Shown: one piece after another, positions 1 to 6,396 of the stretch
How positions within the stretch are numbered: the stretch's first letter is position 1
Layout of the letters: each line of letters starts with the position of its first letter
Origin: Oscillospiraceae bacterium
GTDB taxonomy: Bacteria > Bacillota > Clostridia > Oscillospirales > Acutalibacteraceae
Direction: 5' to 3'
DNA: 6,497 nt
NCBI GenBank assembly: GCA_009783605.1
Contig: WRDE01000120.1
Span: 1-6,497 of the forward strand
Program-made: the position numbers and the translations under genes
Notes under the pieces: model-generated
Told to the model about the DNA's origin: nothing
Seen by the model: only the letters and a program-made list of their open reading frames with translations
Databases searched by the model: none

Positions 1-1503
1 AAGGTCCATAAATCCCGGAAAACCACACTGGAGCTGCTGCTGTCCACCCACGATATGCGGTGCCTGAGCTGTTCGCGCTCCACCAACTGCGAGCTGCAGA
101 AGCTCTGCCGGGACTACAATGTGGAAGACGGCCGGCTTGAAGGGTTCAAGCCGGAATATGAGCTGGATTATTCGACGCCGCATCTGATCCGGGACAACAA
201 CAAATGTATCCTCTGCCGCCGCTGTACAGCCGTCTGCTCTGAGCAGTTTGTCGAGGTAATCGGCGCCAACGACCGCGGTATCGACACCCATATCGGCACC
301 CCATTTGAACGTTCGCTGGGCGATACGCCCTGCATCTCCTGCGGCCAGTGCACCGCCATCTGCCCGACCGCCGCCCTGGTGGAACGGGACGATACCGCCC
401 AGGTATGGGCGGCGCTGCAGGATCCGTCCAAGCACGTGGTGGTGCAGACCGCGCCGTCGGTGCGGGTGACCTTAGGCGAATGCTTCGGGATGCCGGTCGG
501 CAGCGATGTGGAGGGCAAGATGGTTGCCGCCCTGCGCCGGCTGGGATTCGACAAGGTGTTCGATACCGATTTCTCGGCCGACCTCACCATCGTGGAGGAG
601 GCCAACGAACTGATCGGGCGGGTCCAGAATAACGGCGTACTGCCGATCATCACCTCCTGTTCGCCCGGCTGGGTCAAGTTCGCGGAATTTTATTACCCCG
701 GCCTGCTGCCCCATCTCTCGACCTGCAAATCCCCCCAGCAGATGGCCGGCGCGGTGATCAAAACCTATTATGCCGAAAAGAACGGGATCGACCCGAAGGA
801 TATCTTCTCGGTCTCGATTATGCCCTGCACCGCTAAAAAATTCGAGGCGGGCCGGGACGACCAGAGCGCGGCCGGTGTGCCGGACGTGGACGCGGCGCTG
901 ACCACCCGCGAGCTGGGCAAGATGATCGAGCGCGCGGGTTTGGATTTTGTCAGCCTGCCGGAAGAAGCTTTCGACGACCCGCTGGGATTAGATACCGGCG
1001 CGGCGGTCATCTTCGGCGCCACCGGCGGGGTTATGGAAGCCGCGCTGCGGACCGCCAACGACTGGATCACCGGCCAGGACAACGCCGAGGTGGATTTCCA
1101 TGAGGTGCGCGGCACCGAGTCTATCAAGCAAGCCGTCTACAATATCGGCGGCATCGAGGTCAAGGTAGCCGTCGCCTCCGGCACCAAAGCGGCCAACGAG
1201 GTGATGAAAAAGGTGCAGGACGGCAACCCCGACGGGTGGACCTTTATCGAGATCATGGGCTGCCCCGGCGGTTGTGTCAACGGCGGCGGCCAGCCGTTAC
1301 AGCCGGCGACGGTGCGCAATAACAACGACCTGAAAACCGCCCGCGCCAAAACGCTGTACCAAAAGGACGCCGGCAAACCGCTGCGCAAATCCCATGAATC
1401 GCCGGTGATCAAAAAGCTGTATGAGGAATGGTTCGACGGATTCGGCGGCCACAAGGCACACCATGCGCTGCATACGAGTTATGTGAAGAGAGACAAATAC
1501 TAA
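1..1503 (+). CDS. hydA: [FeFe] hydrogenase catalytic subunit (HydA/HndD-like, NAD(P)-linked type), 5' partial
   Basis: This subunit reversibly interconverts H2 with protons and electrons at the H-cluster in the cytoplasm. In this family it usually works with HydB/HydC-like partners that exchange electrons with NAD(P)H and ferredoxin. The frame is open to base 1, so the gene starts upstream; ATG 55 is internal. A HxxxCxxCxxxxxC site for a His-ligated [4Fe-4S] cluster spans 49-90. Two CxxCxxCxxxC ferredoxin clusters follow (205-237 and 331-363). The H-cluster motifs are L1 TSCSPGW (652-672), L2 MPCTAKKFE (820-846) and L3 EIMGCPGGCVNGGG (1249-1290), and a small-subunit-like C-terminus ends the protein. 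About 500 residues are visible. HndD-type proteins have roughly 580, so the missing part should be the N-terminal [2Fe-2S] domain. L1 has Ser where CpI-type enzymes have a second Cys. The partner subunits, if present, would lie upstream, outside the window. Confidence 0.96.
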   Translation, partial: KVHKSRKTTLELLLSTHDMRCLSCSRSTNCELQKLCRDYNVEDGRLEGFKPEYELDYSTPHLIRDNNKCILCRRCTAVCSEQFVEVIGANDRGIDTHIGTPFERSLGDTPCISCGQCTAICPTAALVERDDTAQVWAALQDPSKHVVVQTAPSVRVTLGECFGMPVGSDVEGKMVAALRRLGFDKVFDTDFSADLTIVEEANELIGRVQNNGVLPIITSCSPGWVKFAEFYYPGLLPHLSTCKSPQQMAGAVIKTYYAEKNGIDPKDIFSVSIMPCTAKKFEAGRDDQSAAGVPDVDAALTTRELGKMIERAGLDFVSLPEEAFDDPLGLDTGAAVIFGATGGVMEAALRTANDWITGQDNAEVDFHEVRGTESIKQAVYNIGGIEVKVAVASGTKAANEVMKKVQDGNPDGWTFIEIMGCPGGCVNGGGQPLQPATVRNNNDLKTARAKTLYQKDAGKPLRKSHESPVIKKLYEEWFDGFGGHKAHHALHTSYVKRDKY

Positions 1504-1569
1504 AGCAATTTACTTCTTGTTTTAATCAACCCATCTTATTGGTTTCCCGAAGTTGTGTAAAAGCGCACT

Positions 1570-1603
1570 ATAAAAGGACCATTCCGAAGAGTGGTCCTTT
1601 TAT
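1570..1603. terminator. Bidirectional intrinsic terminator between hydA and secF
   Basis: A perfect 12-bp inverted repeat with arms 1570-1581 and 1592-1603 encloses a 10-base loop. The arms carry AAAAGGACCA and TGGTCCTTTT, so a GC-containing stem is followed by a U run on either strand. It lies 66 bases after the hydA stop and 25 bases after the secF stop, where it can end both convergent transcripts. Bases 1504-1569 hold nothing else I can support. Confidence 0.85.
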
Positions 1604-1628
1604 GCATGTGTTGGTTATCACGCTTGAT

Positions 1629-2615
1629 CTATCTGCGAGCGGAGGCCTTTTTCCGCGCTTTAATCTTTTCGGCTTCCTTATTCTGTTTGTTGACAAGCCA
1701 GCGGACCCACAGCGGGGCGGCGAGACAGACCACGGAGCAGAAACCGGAAACAATACCGAAGATCATCGGCAGGGTGAAGCACAGCAGCGGCAGGGCGTTG
1801 AATATGATCGCGAAAATCGACAGTACAACGAAAATCGAAGCCAGAATAACCGCGGTATGGATATTCTGCGGGAGGGTTTCGTTGAGACTTTGGTTGACGA
1901 TTTCGGTGATGGTTTTGGAACGGCCGAGCTTGCGGCGGTTTTCGCGGATACGGCCGAAGATGGACATTGCGGCGATGAGGGTGTAAACGAGGGCGGCCAT
2001 GATCGCCGCGCCGGTATGGCCGCTCAGGCTGATCCGGAAAATGACGCAGAAGCAGTAAACCGCCAGCGCGTTCAAGGCAAACGCCGAAACAACCGCTGTC
2101 GCGACCGAAAAACCGCCGGATTTGCGGAACCGGAAAGCGATCAGGAAAAACACCAACAGGGCGGAAATCACCAACGCGGCAGCGCATTTGACCAAGAGCA
2201 GATCGGTATCGGCGCTGAAGGCGCTGAGAACCGGAATGCCGGAATCGGGATTAAACTCTTCAAGATCATAATCGGCAAATTTTTCCTGGAGGGCAGCGAG
2301 CAGCTCTCCCCGCTGTGAATCGGAGAGCGAATCGGCGGACAGGACGGTGATCACGCTGGTATACTCTTCATCGTTGGCACTGCCGACCGAAACCTGTACA
2401 TCGCCGCCGCATATTCCGGAGGCGATTTTCCAGATTTCACTGATCTCCGGTTTTTCCTCCGCGTCATAAGCATACACGATCCGGGAGCCGCCGCCAAATT
2501 CGATCGAAAGCGCGGCGCCGAATACAATAGCGCAGATAAGCCCGATCAACAAAAATCCACTCGCAGCGATACTGAAAATCTTAAATTTCCCTATAAAATC
2601 AAATTGTTTTTTCAT
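1629..2615 (-). CDS. secF: Protein translocase subunit SecF (divergent, lacks conserved charged relay residues)
   Basis: SecF forms an inner-membrane complex with SecD that pulls preproteins through SecYEG, normally using the proton motive force. The 328-residue protein has one N-terminal membrane segment (about 13-34), the IEFGGGSRIV motif (38-47, family DFxGG), an extracytoplasmic domain to about 137, five membrane segments (about 138-162, 170-192, 198-220, 254-273, 276-300) and a basic tail. GRIREN (221-226) and EIVNQSLNETL (238-248) match the SecF DRIREN and NxSLxxTLxR signatures. The family NDT motif reads IAA (214-216), DRIREN has lost its Asp (G221), and the Arg after TL is Q250. The ATG overlaps the secD stop by 4 bases (ATGA), and GGAGG (2625-2629 on the complement) lies 9 bases before it, so translation is probably coupled to secD. 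The family call is firm; proton coupling is doubtful. Confidence 0.93.
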   Translation of the reverse strand: MKKQFDFIGKFKIFSIAASGFLLIGLICAIVFGAALSIEFGGGSRIVYAYDAEEKPEISEIWKIASGICGGDVQVSVGSANDEEYTSVITVLSADSLSDSQRGELLAALQEKFADYDLEEFNPDSGIPVLSAFSADTDLLLVKCAAALVISALLVFFLIAFRFRKSGGFSVATAVVSAFALNALAVYCFCVIFRISLSGHTGAAIMAALVYTLIAAMSIFGRIRENRRKLGRSKTITEIVNQSLNETLPQNIHTAVILASIFVVLSIFAIIFNALPLLCFTLPMIFGIVSGFCSVVCLAAPLWVRWLVNKQNKEAEKIKARKKASARR

Positions 2616-4018
2616 GCTTTTTTACCTCCATACAGCCGGGGATTTTGGAAAGATTTATAACGGGCGATCGGATTGAACAAAAACCGGGATACGACCGCGT
2701 TCATCAGTATATGGAAGACAACGCCGATAAAGAGGGTATATCCGAAGGTGTAAGCGGCGTTGATGACCGAGGTCGGAATCCAGAACAGCAGAGACGACAG
2801 CGGATCTGCCCAGAAGGTATTTTTGCTGAAGACGCCCATGATAACGGCGGCGATGATGAGCGCCGGAACGCCGCAGTCAAAGATGTACCGCAGATTCTCC
2901 CGCAGACCGGAACGCACCGAGCTCTCGACGGTTTTTCCAAAGGCAAGCTCGTCTTTGATCCGCTCCGCGATATTGAGATTGGCGGCGATTCCCAGACCTG
3001 CCGCAACGAGAATACCCGCGATACCGGACAGGGTCAGGGTAGAGGAATTGAAGTTGAAGAAACCCAGATAACCCGAAACGGCGGCGATCGAGGCGGCCGT
3101 CTGTCCGAACAGGAGGAACAGGGCGACAAAACCCGTCAGTTTGTAGAAATAGATGAGATAAATGCTGATAACAAAGAAAGCGGCGATACCGGCCAGCGCG
3201 ATCGCCTGCAGGGCACCGGGTCCCATAGCAGGAGAAACGGTTGAGATGATCTTCGGCTCGAAAGCGAAGGGTACCGGACCGGAATTGATCAGGTTGGCCA
3301 ATAATTTCGCGTCGTCGGCGCCGGACCGCGGAAGATAGAGCCGCCCCTCGTCAATCGTAAAATCGAGGTTCTTATCTGGATTGATAATAGCCTGTCCGTC
3401 AACCCAGATGGAAAGGGTTCCGACATTCAATAACGCGTGGGTGGCGTCCTTTAACGCGGCAGTACCTTTATCATCTAAGATTATCTCAATATTCCAGTTG
3501 GTGGTTCCGTCGGACTGGGTTATCGGCATGGCTTTCGCCGATTCGATAGAGCCGCTGTTCAATATCAATTGAGAATCCGCCGGTTTTTCGGTATCCTCGG
3601 TATTGTCCCGGAAAAATTCCACAAACGAGGTACTCGAAATCTCGGAGATGGCGGACGAGGGGTCAACGTCCTTTTCACCGTTATTCCAGACAAAGCGGAC
3701 CGCGATCTGCCTGTTTTCGTAATCGGAATAGAGCTGGCAGTCGGTGATGCCGCGGCCGATCAGACGTTTTTCAAAGACCTCCCGGACCTGATCTAACTGT
3801 TCCGGCGTCATCGCAGCCCGCACCTCTTCATCCGCCGGACCGAAGGTTACGTCTGTGCCGCCATCGATATCCATGCCGAACCGGATTTTTTCGGTGCCGC
3901 GAAGCACGGGATCATACCGGTCGCCAAATTTTTTGTAGACACCAAATACGGCGGTGTACATCAGCCCGAGAATCAACAGTGCCACAATGATAAACGTGGA
4001 TTTTTTAGCGCGCTTCAT
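2612..4018 (-). CDS. secD: Protein translocase subunit SecD (divergent, VDAN motif changed to IAAN)
   Basis: SecD is the larger partner of SecF in the auxiliary complex of the Sec translocon. The protein has 468 residues, near the size of other Bacillota SecD proteins. It has a membrane anchor (about 7-27) and FGMDIDGGTDVTF (47-59, family LGLDLxGG). The extracytoplasmic P1 region includes FEKRLIGRGI (82-91) and IWVDGQAIINP (204-214). A TVSPAMG linker (260-266) leads into five membrane segments (about 267-290, 295-316, 327-350, 382-397, 425-447). The family motif VDANVLIxERIKEE reads IAANLNIAERIKDE (344-357), so the relay Asp is A345. The TM5-TM6 connection is about 20 residues longer than in canonical SecD. 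GGAGG on the complement at 4028-4032 lies 9 bases before the ATG, which supports the start. It is the first gene of the secD-secF operon, read from a consensus promoter. Confidence 0.94.
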   Translation of the reverse strand: MKRAKKSTFIIVALLILGLMYTAVFGVYKKFGDRYDPVLRGTEKIRFGMDIDGGTDVTFGPADEEVRAAMTPEQLDQVREVFEKRLIGRGITDCQLYSDYENRQIAVRFVWNNGEKDVDPSSAISEISSTSFVEFFRDNTEDTEKPADSQLILNSGSIESAKAMPITQSDGTTNWNIEIILDDKGTAALKDATHALLNVGTLSIWVDGQAIINPDKNLDFTIDEGRLYLPRSGADDAKLLANLINSGPVPFAFEPKIISTVSPAMGPGALQAIALAGIAAFFVISIYLIYFYKLTGFVALFLLFGQTAASIAAVSGYLGFFNFNSSTLTLSGIAGILVAAGLGIAANLNIAERIKDELAFGKTVESSVRSGLRENLRYIFDCGVPALIIAAVIMGVFSKNTFWADPLSSLLFWIPTSVINAAYTFGYTLFIGVVFHILMNAVVSRFLFNPIARYKSFQNPRLYGGKKA

Positions 4019-4064
4019 TCAAATTGTCCTCCAATGCAATTGTTAAAATGTGCGAAAAAGAAAA

Positions 4065-4100
4065 TCTGACACAATAGAAGATATTATATAAGCTGTCAGA
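4065..4100. repeat. 7-bp inverted repeat flanking the secDF -10 box
   Basis: TCTGACA (4065-4071) and TGTCAGA (4094-4100) are exact reverse complements, 29 bases centre to centre. They straddle the secDF TATAAT, with one arm inside the spacer and one downstream of the likely start site. This placement would suit a repressor, but 7-bp arms 22 bases apart in A/T-rich DNA can arise by chance. I know of no matching operator. Confidence 0.3.
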
Positions 4101-4111
4101 CAAAAAGTCAA
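4083..4111 (-). promoter_or_regulatory. Sigma-A promoter of secDF
   Basis: Read on the minus strand, TTGACT (4106-4111) is followed by a 17-base spacer (4089-4105) and a perfect TATAAT (4083-4088). Transcription should start near 4076, about 58 bases before the secD ATG. The hexamers and spacing are nearly consensus, so strong constitutive expression is expected unless the flanking inverted repeat binds a regulator. Confidence 0.8.
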
Positions 4112-4169
4112 ATGAAATTTTTCGATTTTTGGAAAAAAGTATTCCGGGCATTCATTGTTTTAAAGGAAC

Positions 4170-4199
4170 TTGATACTATATGGAAAAGTATGGTAGTAT
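4170..4199 (+). promoter_or_regulatory. Probable promoter of the lipoprotein gene
   Basis: TTGATA (4170-4175) is followed by an 18-base spacer and TAGTAT (4194-4199), preceded by TGG (4191-4193), which makes an extended -10 element. Predicted start is near 4206, about 40 bases before the preferred ATG at 4247. It is weaker than the divergent secDF promoter. If it is correct, upstream ATG codons at 4112 and 4190 cannot be start codons. Confidence 0.5.
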
Positions 4200-4229
4200 T
4201 GCCTTATCGAAAAAACTGTTTTATAAGAA

Positions 4230-4238
4230 GGGGGGGAG
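4230..4238 (+). promoter_or_regulatory. Ribosome binding site that sets the lipoprotein start
   Basis: A purine block of seven G followed by AG (4230-4238) ends 8 bases before ATG 4247. It favours this codon over the in-frame ATGs at 4112 and 4190, neither of which has such a site. The start also puts a signal peptide at the N-terminus. Confidence 0.7.
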
Positions 4239-4246
4239 AGGGAGCC

Positions 4247-5203
4247 ATGACAAAGTTGCTGAAAATATTGCCGATAGTGCTAATTGTTATGCTTACTGCA
4301 TGCGGTGAGCATAACGGGAGTGCGTCCGAGGCGTCCAACACAACATCCAGCGTATCCGAAACATCAAGTACAACTGAAACGTCCATTACAACCGGCCCGA
4401 CCACTACAAGCGACCCAACCGGCCAGCCGACGCCCACTTATCCCAACCTTACAAGCGGCGGGTCGACTGTCCCATATACAACCAATACTTTACCGCCGGA
4501 ATACATCGATATTGGCGGAACCAGGTTGCAAATGCTGCGTTCGGAAGAAGTATATCAAATCATGCAGGGGGCCTCAAGAAAAAGCATTGATGAATTGATC
4601 AGCCGTTCTTATCCGCAAAACGATATAATAAGCAAAATCCTTTTTGCTGCGACGTTACAGAACTTCAATTTTTTCAGTATAATCACCCCGCAATTCCCGG
4701 CGGAATGTATACGTGTTTTCGACGACGGCTCTATGCCCTATGTGGTATATAAATTGTCGGAAGGCGGATTGTTCTTTGTGTTTTATAACGTTTTTACTGG
4801 TTCAAATTTACCTGAAAATGTGAGCTACGCTTTCATCGTTAAACAACCGCTGACGAAAAATTCTTTCAATTCGATAAAGGCCGGGGATACCTTAACGGAT
4901 GTAGAAAAAATTGATCCGTCAAGCAAGCTGTTCAATGAGACAAACGGTGGATGGGGAAAGGGTATGTTATATTTTGGCGAAACCTATCATATGGTTAAAG
5001 AAGGGTTTATGCGCATTACTTACGAAGTTAATGAGGACATCATGAACACTACTCGATACGATTCGGACAAATATACGGTGAAAAAAATCGAATTCATCCC
5101 CAACGGATCAAATGTTTTGAGGGTGCCGGATACATTATCTTGGGATTATCCCCCGGAGGAAACTTTGAAATACACCTTCCTCCCGCAGGATTATCCGGAT
5201 TGA
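4247..5203 (+). CDS. Putative Ser/Thr-rich surface lipoprotein, function unknown
   Basis: I do not recognise this protein. Its 318 residues start with a lipoprotein signal peptide: KLLK, a hydrophobic core (about 7-16) and the lipobox LTAC with the acylated Cys at 19. It should therefore be anchored to the outer face of the membrane. Residues about 24-80 are a low-complexity Ser/Thr/Pro linker of the kind that spans the cell wall. A folded domain follows from about 85. Within it, FNSIKAGDTLTDVEKI (207-222), followed by the strand-like stretches GFMRITYEV (253-261) and YTVKKIEFI (276-284), recalls the small BamE/BLIP-like repeat fold with its IxxGxTxxEV pattern. This is only an impression. The gene is poorer in GC than its neighbours: 19 of 60 bases in 4621-4680, against 47 of 60 in 841-900 of hydA. 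It appears monocistronic, divergent from secDF and closed by a terminator 8 bases after its stop. Confidence 0.85.
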   Translation: MTKLLKILPIVLIVMLTACGEHNGSASEASNTTSSVSETSSTTETSITTGPTTTSDPTGQPTPTYPNLTSGGSTVPYTTNTLPPEYIDIGGTRLQMLRSEEVYQIMQGASRKSIDELISRSYPQNDIISKILFAATLQNFNFFSIITPQFPAECIRVFDDGSMPYVVYKLSEGGLFFVFYNVFTGSNLPENVSYAFIVKQPLTKNSFNSIKAGDTLTDVEKIDPSSKLFNETNGGWGKGMLYFGETYHMVKEGFMRITYEVNEDIMNTTRYDSDKYTVKKIEFIPNGSNVLRVPDTLSWDYPPEETLKYTFLPQDYPD

Positions 5204-5210
5204 CCCGCTG

Positions 5211-5248
5211 AAAAACGCCCCCGCCCAAGCAGGGCGGGGGCGTTTTTT
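5211..5248. terminator. Strong bidirectional intrinsic terminator between the lipoprotein gene and metA
   Basis: A perfect 16-bp stem has arms 5211-5226 and 5232-5247 (AAAAACGCCCCCGCCC and its complement) around a 5-base AAGCA loop. Six T follow the GC stem on the plus strand and five on the minus strand. It starts 8 bases after the lipoprotein stop and ends 2 bases before the metA stop, so it serves both convergent genes. Confidence 0.95.
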
Positions 5249-5249
5249 C

Positions 5250-6164
5250 CTATAATTCCTTCAAATCATACGGCGTCTGCTGATAAACCACATGGAGCCA
5301 GTTGGCGAAGAACAGGTTGGCGTGGCTGCGCCAGAGCATATCGGGCTGCCGGGCCGGATCGTTGCCGGGGTAATAATTGGCCGGAATCTCCGGCGAAATA
5401 CCCTTGGCCAGATCCCGCCGGTATTCGCCGTCCAGAGTCAGCAGGTCATATTCACAGTGGCCGGTAATGAATACCTGCCGGCTGTCCGCCGTGGCCATCA
5501 CCACCTCGCCGGCCTGAGGCGACCGCACTAAGGTATAGAGCCGCGGTTCGGCCGCCAGTTGATCGCCGCAGATCTCGGTGTACCGTGAATGGGGTATGAA
5601 GAACACGTCGTCAAAGCCGTGCAGCAGCGGGTGGTGTACATCCGACGGGTGATGCGGATAGATACCGGAGAGCTTGCCGCCGGACAACAGCCGCTTTTGG
5701 ATGCCGTAATGGTGATATAACCCGGCCTGCGCGCCCCAGCAGATGTGCAGCGTGGACCAGACCGCGCCGCGCGACCAGTCCATGATCCCCTGCAGCTCCT
5801 CCCAGTAATCCACATCATCAAATTCCAGCTTCTCAACCGGCGCGCCGGTGATGATCAGCCCGTCATACCGGTTGTCCCGGAGCTGTTCATGGGTTTTGTA
5901 AAATTGCAGCAGATGCTCCGGCGCGATAGTTTTGGAAACATGAGATGCCATCTGGATCAGATCGATATCCACCTGGAGCGGCGAATTGCCCAGCAGCCGC
6001 AGCAATTGCGTCTCAGTCTCGATCTTGGTCGGCATCAAATTGACAATGGCGATCCGGAGCGGACGGATATCCTGATGGACCGCGCGTTCTTCGGGTATGA
6101 CAAGAATATTTTCGGCATCCAATATTTTTGCTGCCGGCAGGTTGTTGGCAATCTTGATGGGCAT
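5250..6164 (-). CDS. metA: Homoserine O-acetyltransferase MetA
   Basis: MetA transfers an acyl group from acyl-CoA to the hydroxyl of L-homoserine, the first committed step of methionine synthesis, in the cytoplasm. The 304-residue protein is full length for the MetA family. IVNLMPTKIETE (40-51) is the N-terminal signature. The nucleophile C142 lies in ICWGAQAGLYHHYGI (141-155), and H236 and E238 in TGHCEYD (234-240) complete the triad, one residue later than E. coli numbering. The acyl-CoA selectivity site reads GAPVEKLEF (107-115). E111 is the residue linked to acetyl-CoA use in Bacillus cereus MetA; E. coli MetA, which uses succinyl-CoA, has Gly there. The product should be O-acetylhomoserine. 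The start is supported by MPIKI, typical of the family, and by a G-run 4 bases upstream (6169-6174), a modest binding site. The gene is monocistronic, and its leader of about 25 bases is too short for a SAM riboswitch or T-box. Confidence 0.97.
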   Translation of the reverse strand: MPIKIANNLPAAKILDAENILVIPEERAVHQDIRPLRIAIVNLMPTKIETETQLLRLLGNSPLQVDIDLIQMASHVSKTIAPEHLLQFYKTHEQLRDNRYDGLIITGAPVEKLEFDDVDYWEELQGIMDWSRGAVWSTLHICWGAQAGLYHHYGIQKRLLSGGKLSGIYPHHPSDVHHPLLHGFDDVFFIPHSRYTEICGDQLAAEPRLYTLVRSPQAGEVVMATADSRQVFITGHCEYDLLTLDGEYRRDLAKGISPEIPANYYPGNDPARQPDMLWRSHANLFFANWLHVVYQQTPYDLKEL

Positions 6165-6195
6165 GGTACCCCCCGCTTTCTATATAATGTAATAT

Positions 6196-6224
6196 AATAT
6201 ACAGATTGACAAGCGTTTTGTCAA
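6196..6224 (-). promoter_or_regulatory. Sigma-A promoter of metA
   Basis: On the minus strand a perfect TTGACA (6219-6224) is followed by a 17-base spacer (6202-6218) and TATATT (6196-6201). The predicted start near 6189 leaves a leader of only about 25 bases before the ATG. The -35 box is one half of the inverted repeat at 6204-6226. Confidence 0.8.
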
Positions 6225-6226
6225 TC
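6204..6226. promoter_or_regulatory. 9-bp inverted repeat over the metA -35 box, candidate operator
   Basis: GATTGACAA (6204-6212) and TTGTCAATC (6218-6226) are exact reverse complements around GCGTT. The repeat covers the -35 hexamer and most of the spacer of the metA promoter, a classic position for a dimeric repressor. One arm necessarily contains the -35 sequence, so part of the symmetry is the promoter itself. The regulator is not identifiable from sequence. Confidence 0.5.
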
Positions 6227-6270
6227 ATGGAATAGAAGTGAAAAATAATCATCTTACTTTTTTGAAGAAA

Positions 6271-6323
6271 TTTATGATTTTTAAAATTTTCTTGTTGACA
6301 AACGAAATTCAGTGTGATATTAT
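6271..6323 (+). promoter_or_regulatory. Very strong rightward promoter with A/T-rich UP-like element (probable rrn promoter)
   Basis: A perfect TTGACA (6295-6300), a 17-base spacer and TATTAT (6318-6323) preceded by TGA (extended -10) predict a start near G6330. The 22 bases 6271-6292, which would lie at about -59 to -38, are 20/22 A or T with A and T runs, as in UP elements of ribosomal RNA promoters. It points away from metA and has no protein gene within the remaining bases. Confidence 0.8.
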
Positions 6324-6378
6324 ATTCAGGCACCCCTTTTGAGACCTCCTTTTTTTGGAGGCCGAAAAGAGGGGCCGG

Positions 6379-6396
6379 ACCTTGAAAATTAAACAA
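6379..6396 (+). promoter_or_regulatory. boxA-like rRNA antitermination/processing motif
   Basis: ACCTTGAAAATTAAACAA resembles the CTTTGAAAACTnAA motif found in leaders and spacers of Bacillota rRNA operons, where boxA recruits Nus factors. The match is from memory and short. Its position, 49 bases into the predicted transcript, fits. Confidence 0.5.

Noticed and set aside
55..57. ATG 55 as the start of the hydrogenase gene
   Set aside because: The frame is open to base 1, and the residues before it include the His ligand at 49-51 and the conserved lead-in, so the gene begins upstream of the window.
168..1454. Several minus-strand open frames opposite hydA
   Set aside because: They are Ser/Ala/Pro-rich shadows in GC-rich DNA with no start signals, and the plus strand encodes an unmistakable hydrogenase.
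1428..2318. Plus-strand open frame of 296 codons
   Set aside because: It starts inside hydA and runs antisense to secF. It has a low-complexity Glu/Gln/Asn/Arg-rich composition, has no ribosome binding site and crosses the terminator, so it is a shadow of secF.
2645..3244. Plus-strand open frame of 199 codons antisense to secD
   Set aside because: It is highly charged and low in complexity, with no ribosome binding site or promoter, and is explained by the codon pattern of secD.
4112..4246. N-terminal extension of the lipoprotein from ATG 4112 or 4190
   Set aside because: The extension would bury the signal peptide and lipobox. These codons lack a ribosome binding site, and both lie upstream of the likely transcription start. 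ATG 4247 has a strong purine block before it.
6345..6361. CCTCC/GGAGG hairpin as a terminator
   Set aside because: Its T run is in the loop, not after the stem, so it cannot act as an intrinsic terminator; it is better read as part of leader stem 1.
6013..6396. Minus-strand open frame of 127 codons over the metA start and upstream region
   Set aside because: It overlaps the metA N-terminus in another frame and runs through both promoters, with no family signal.
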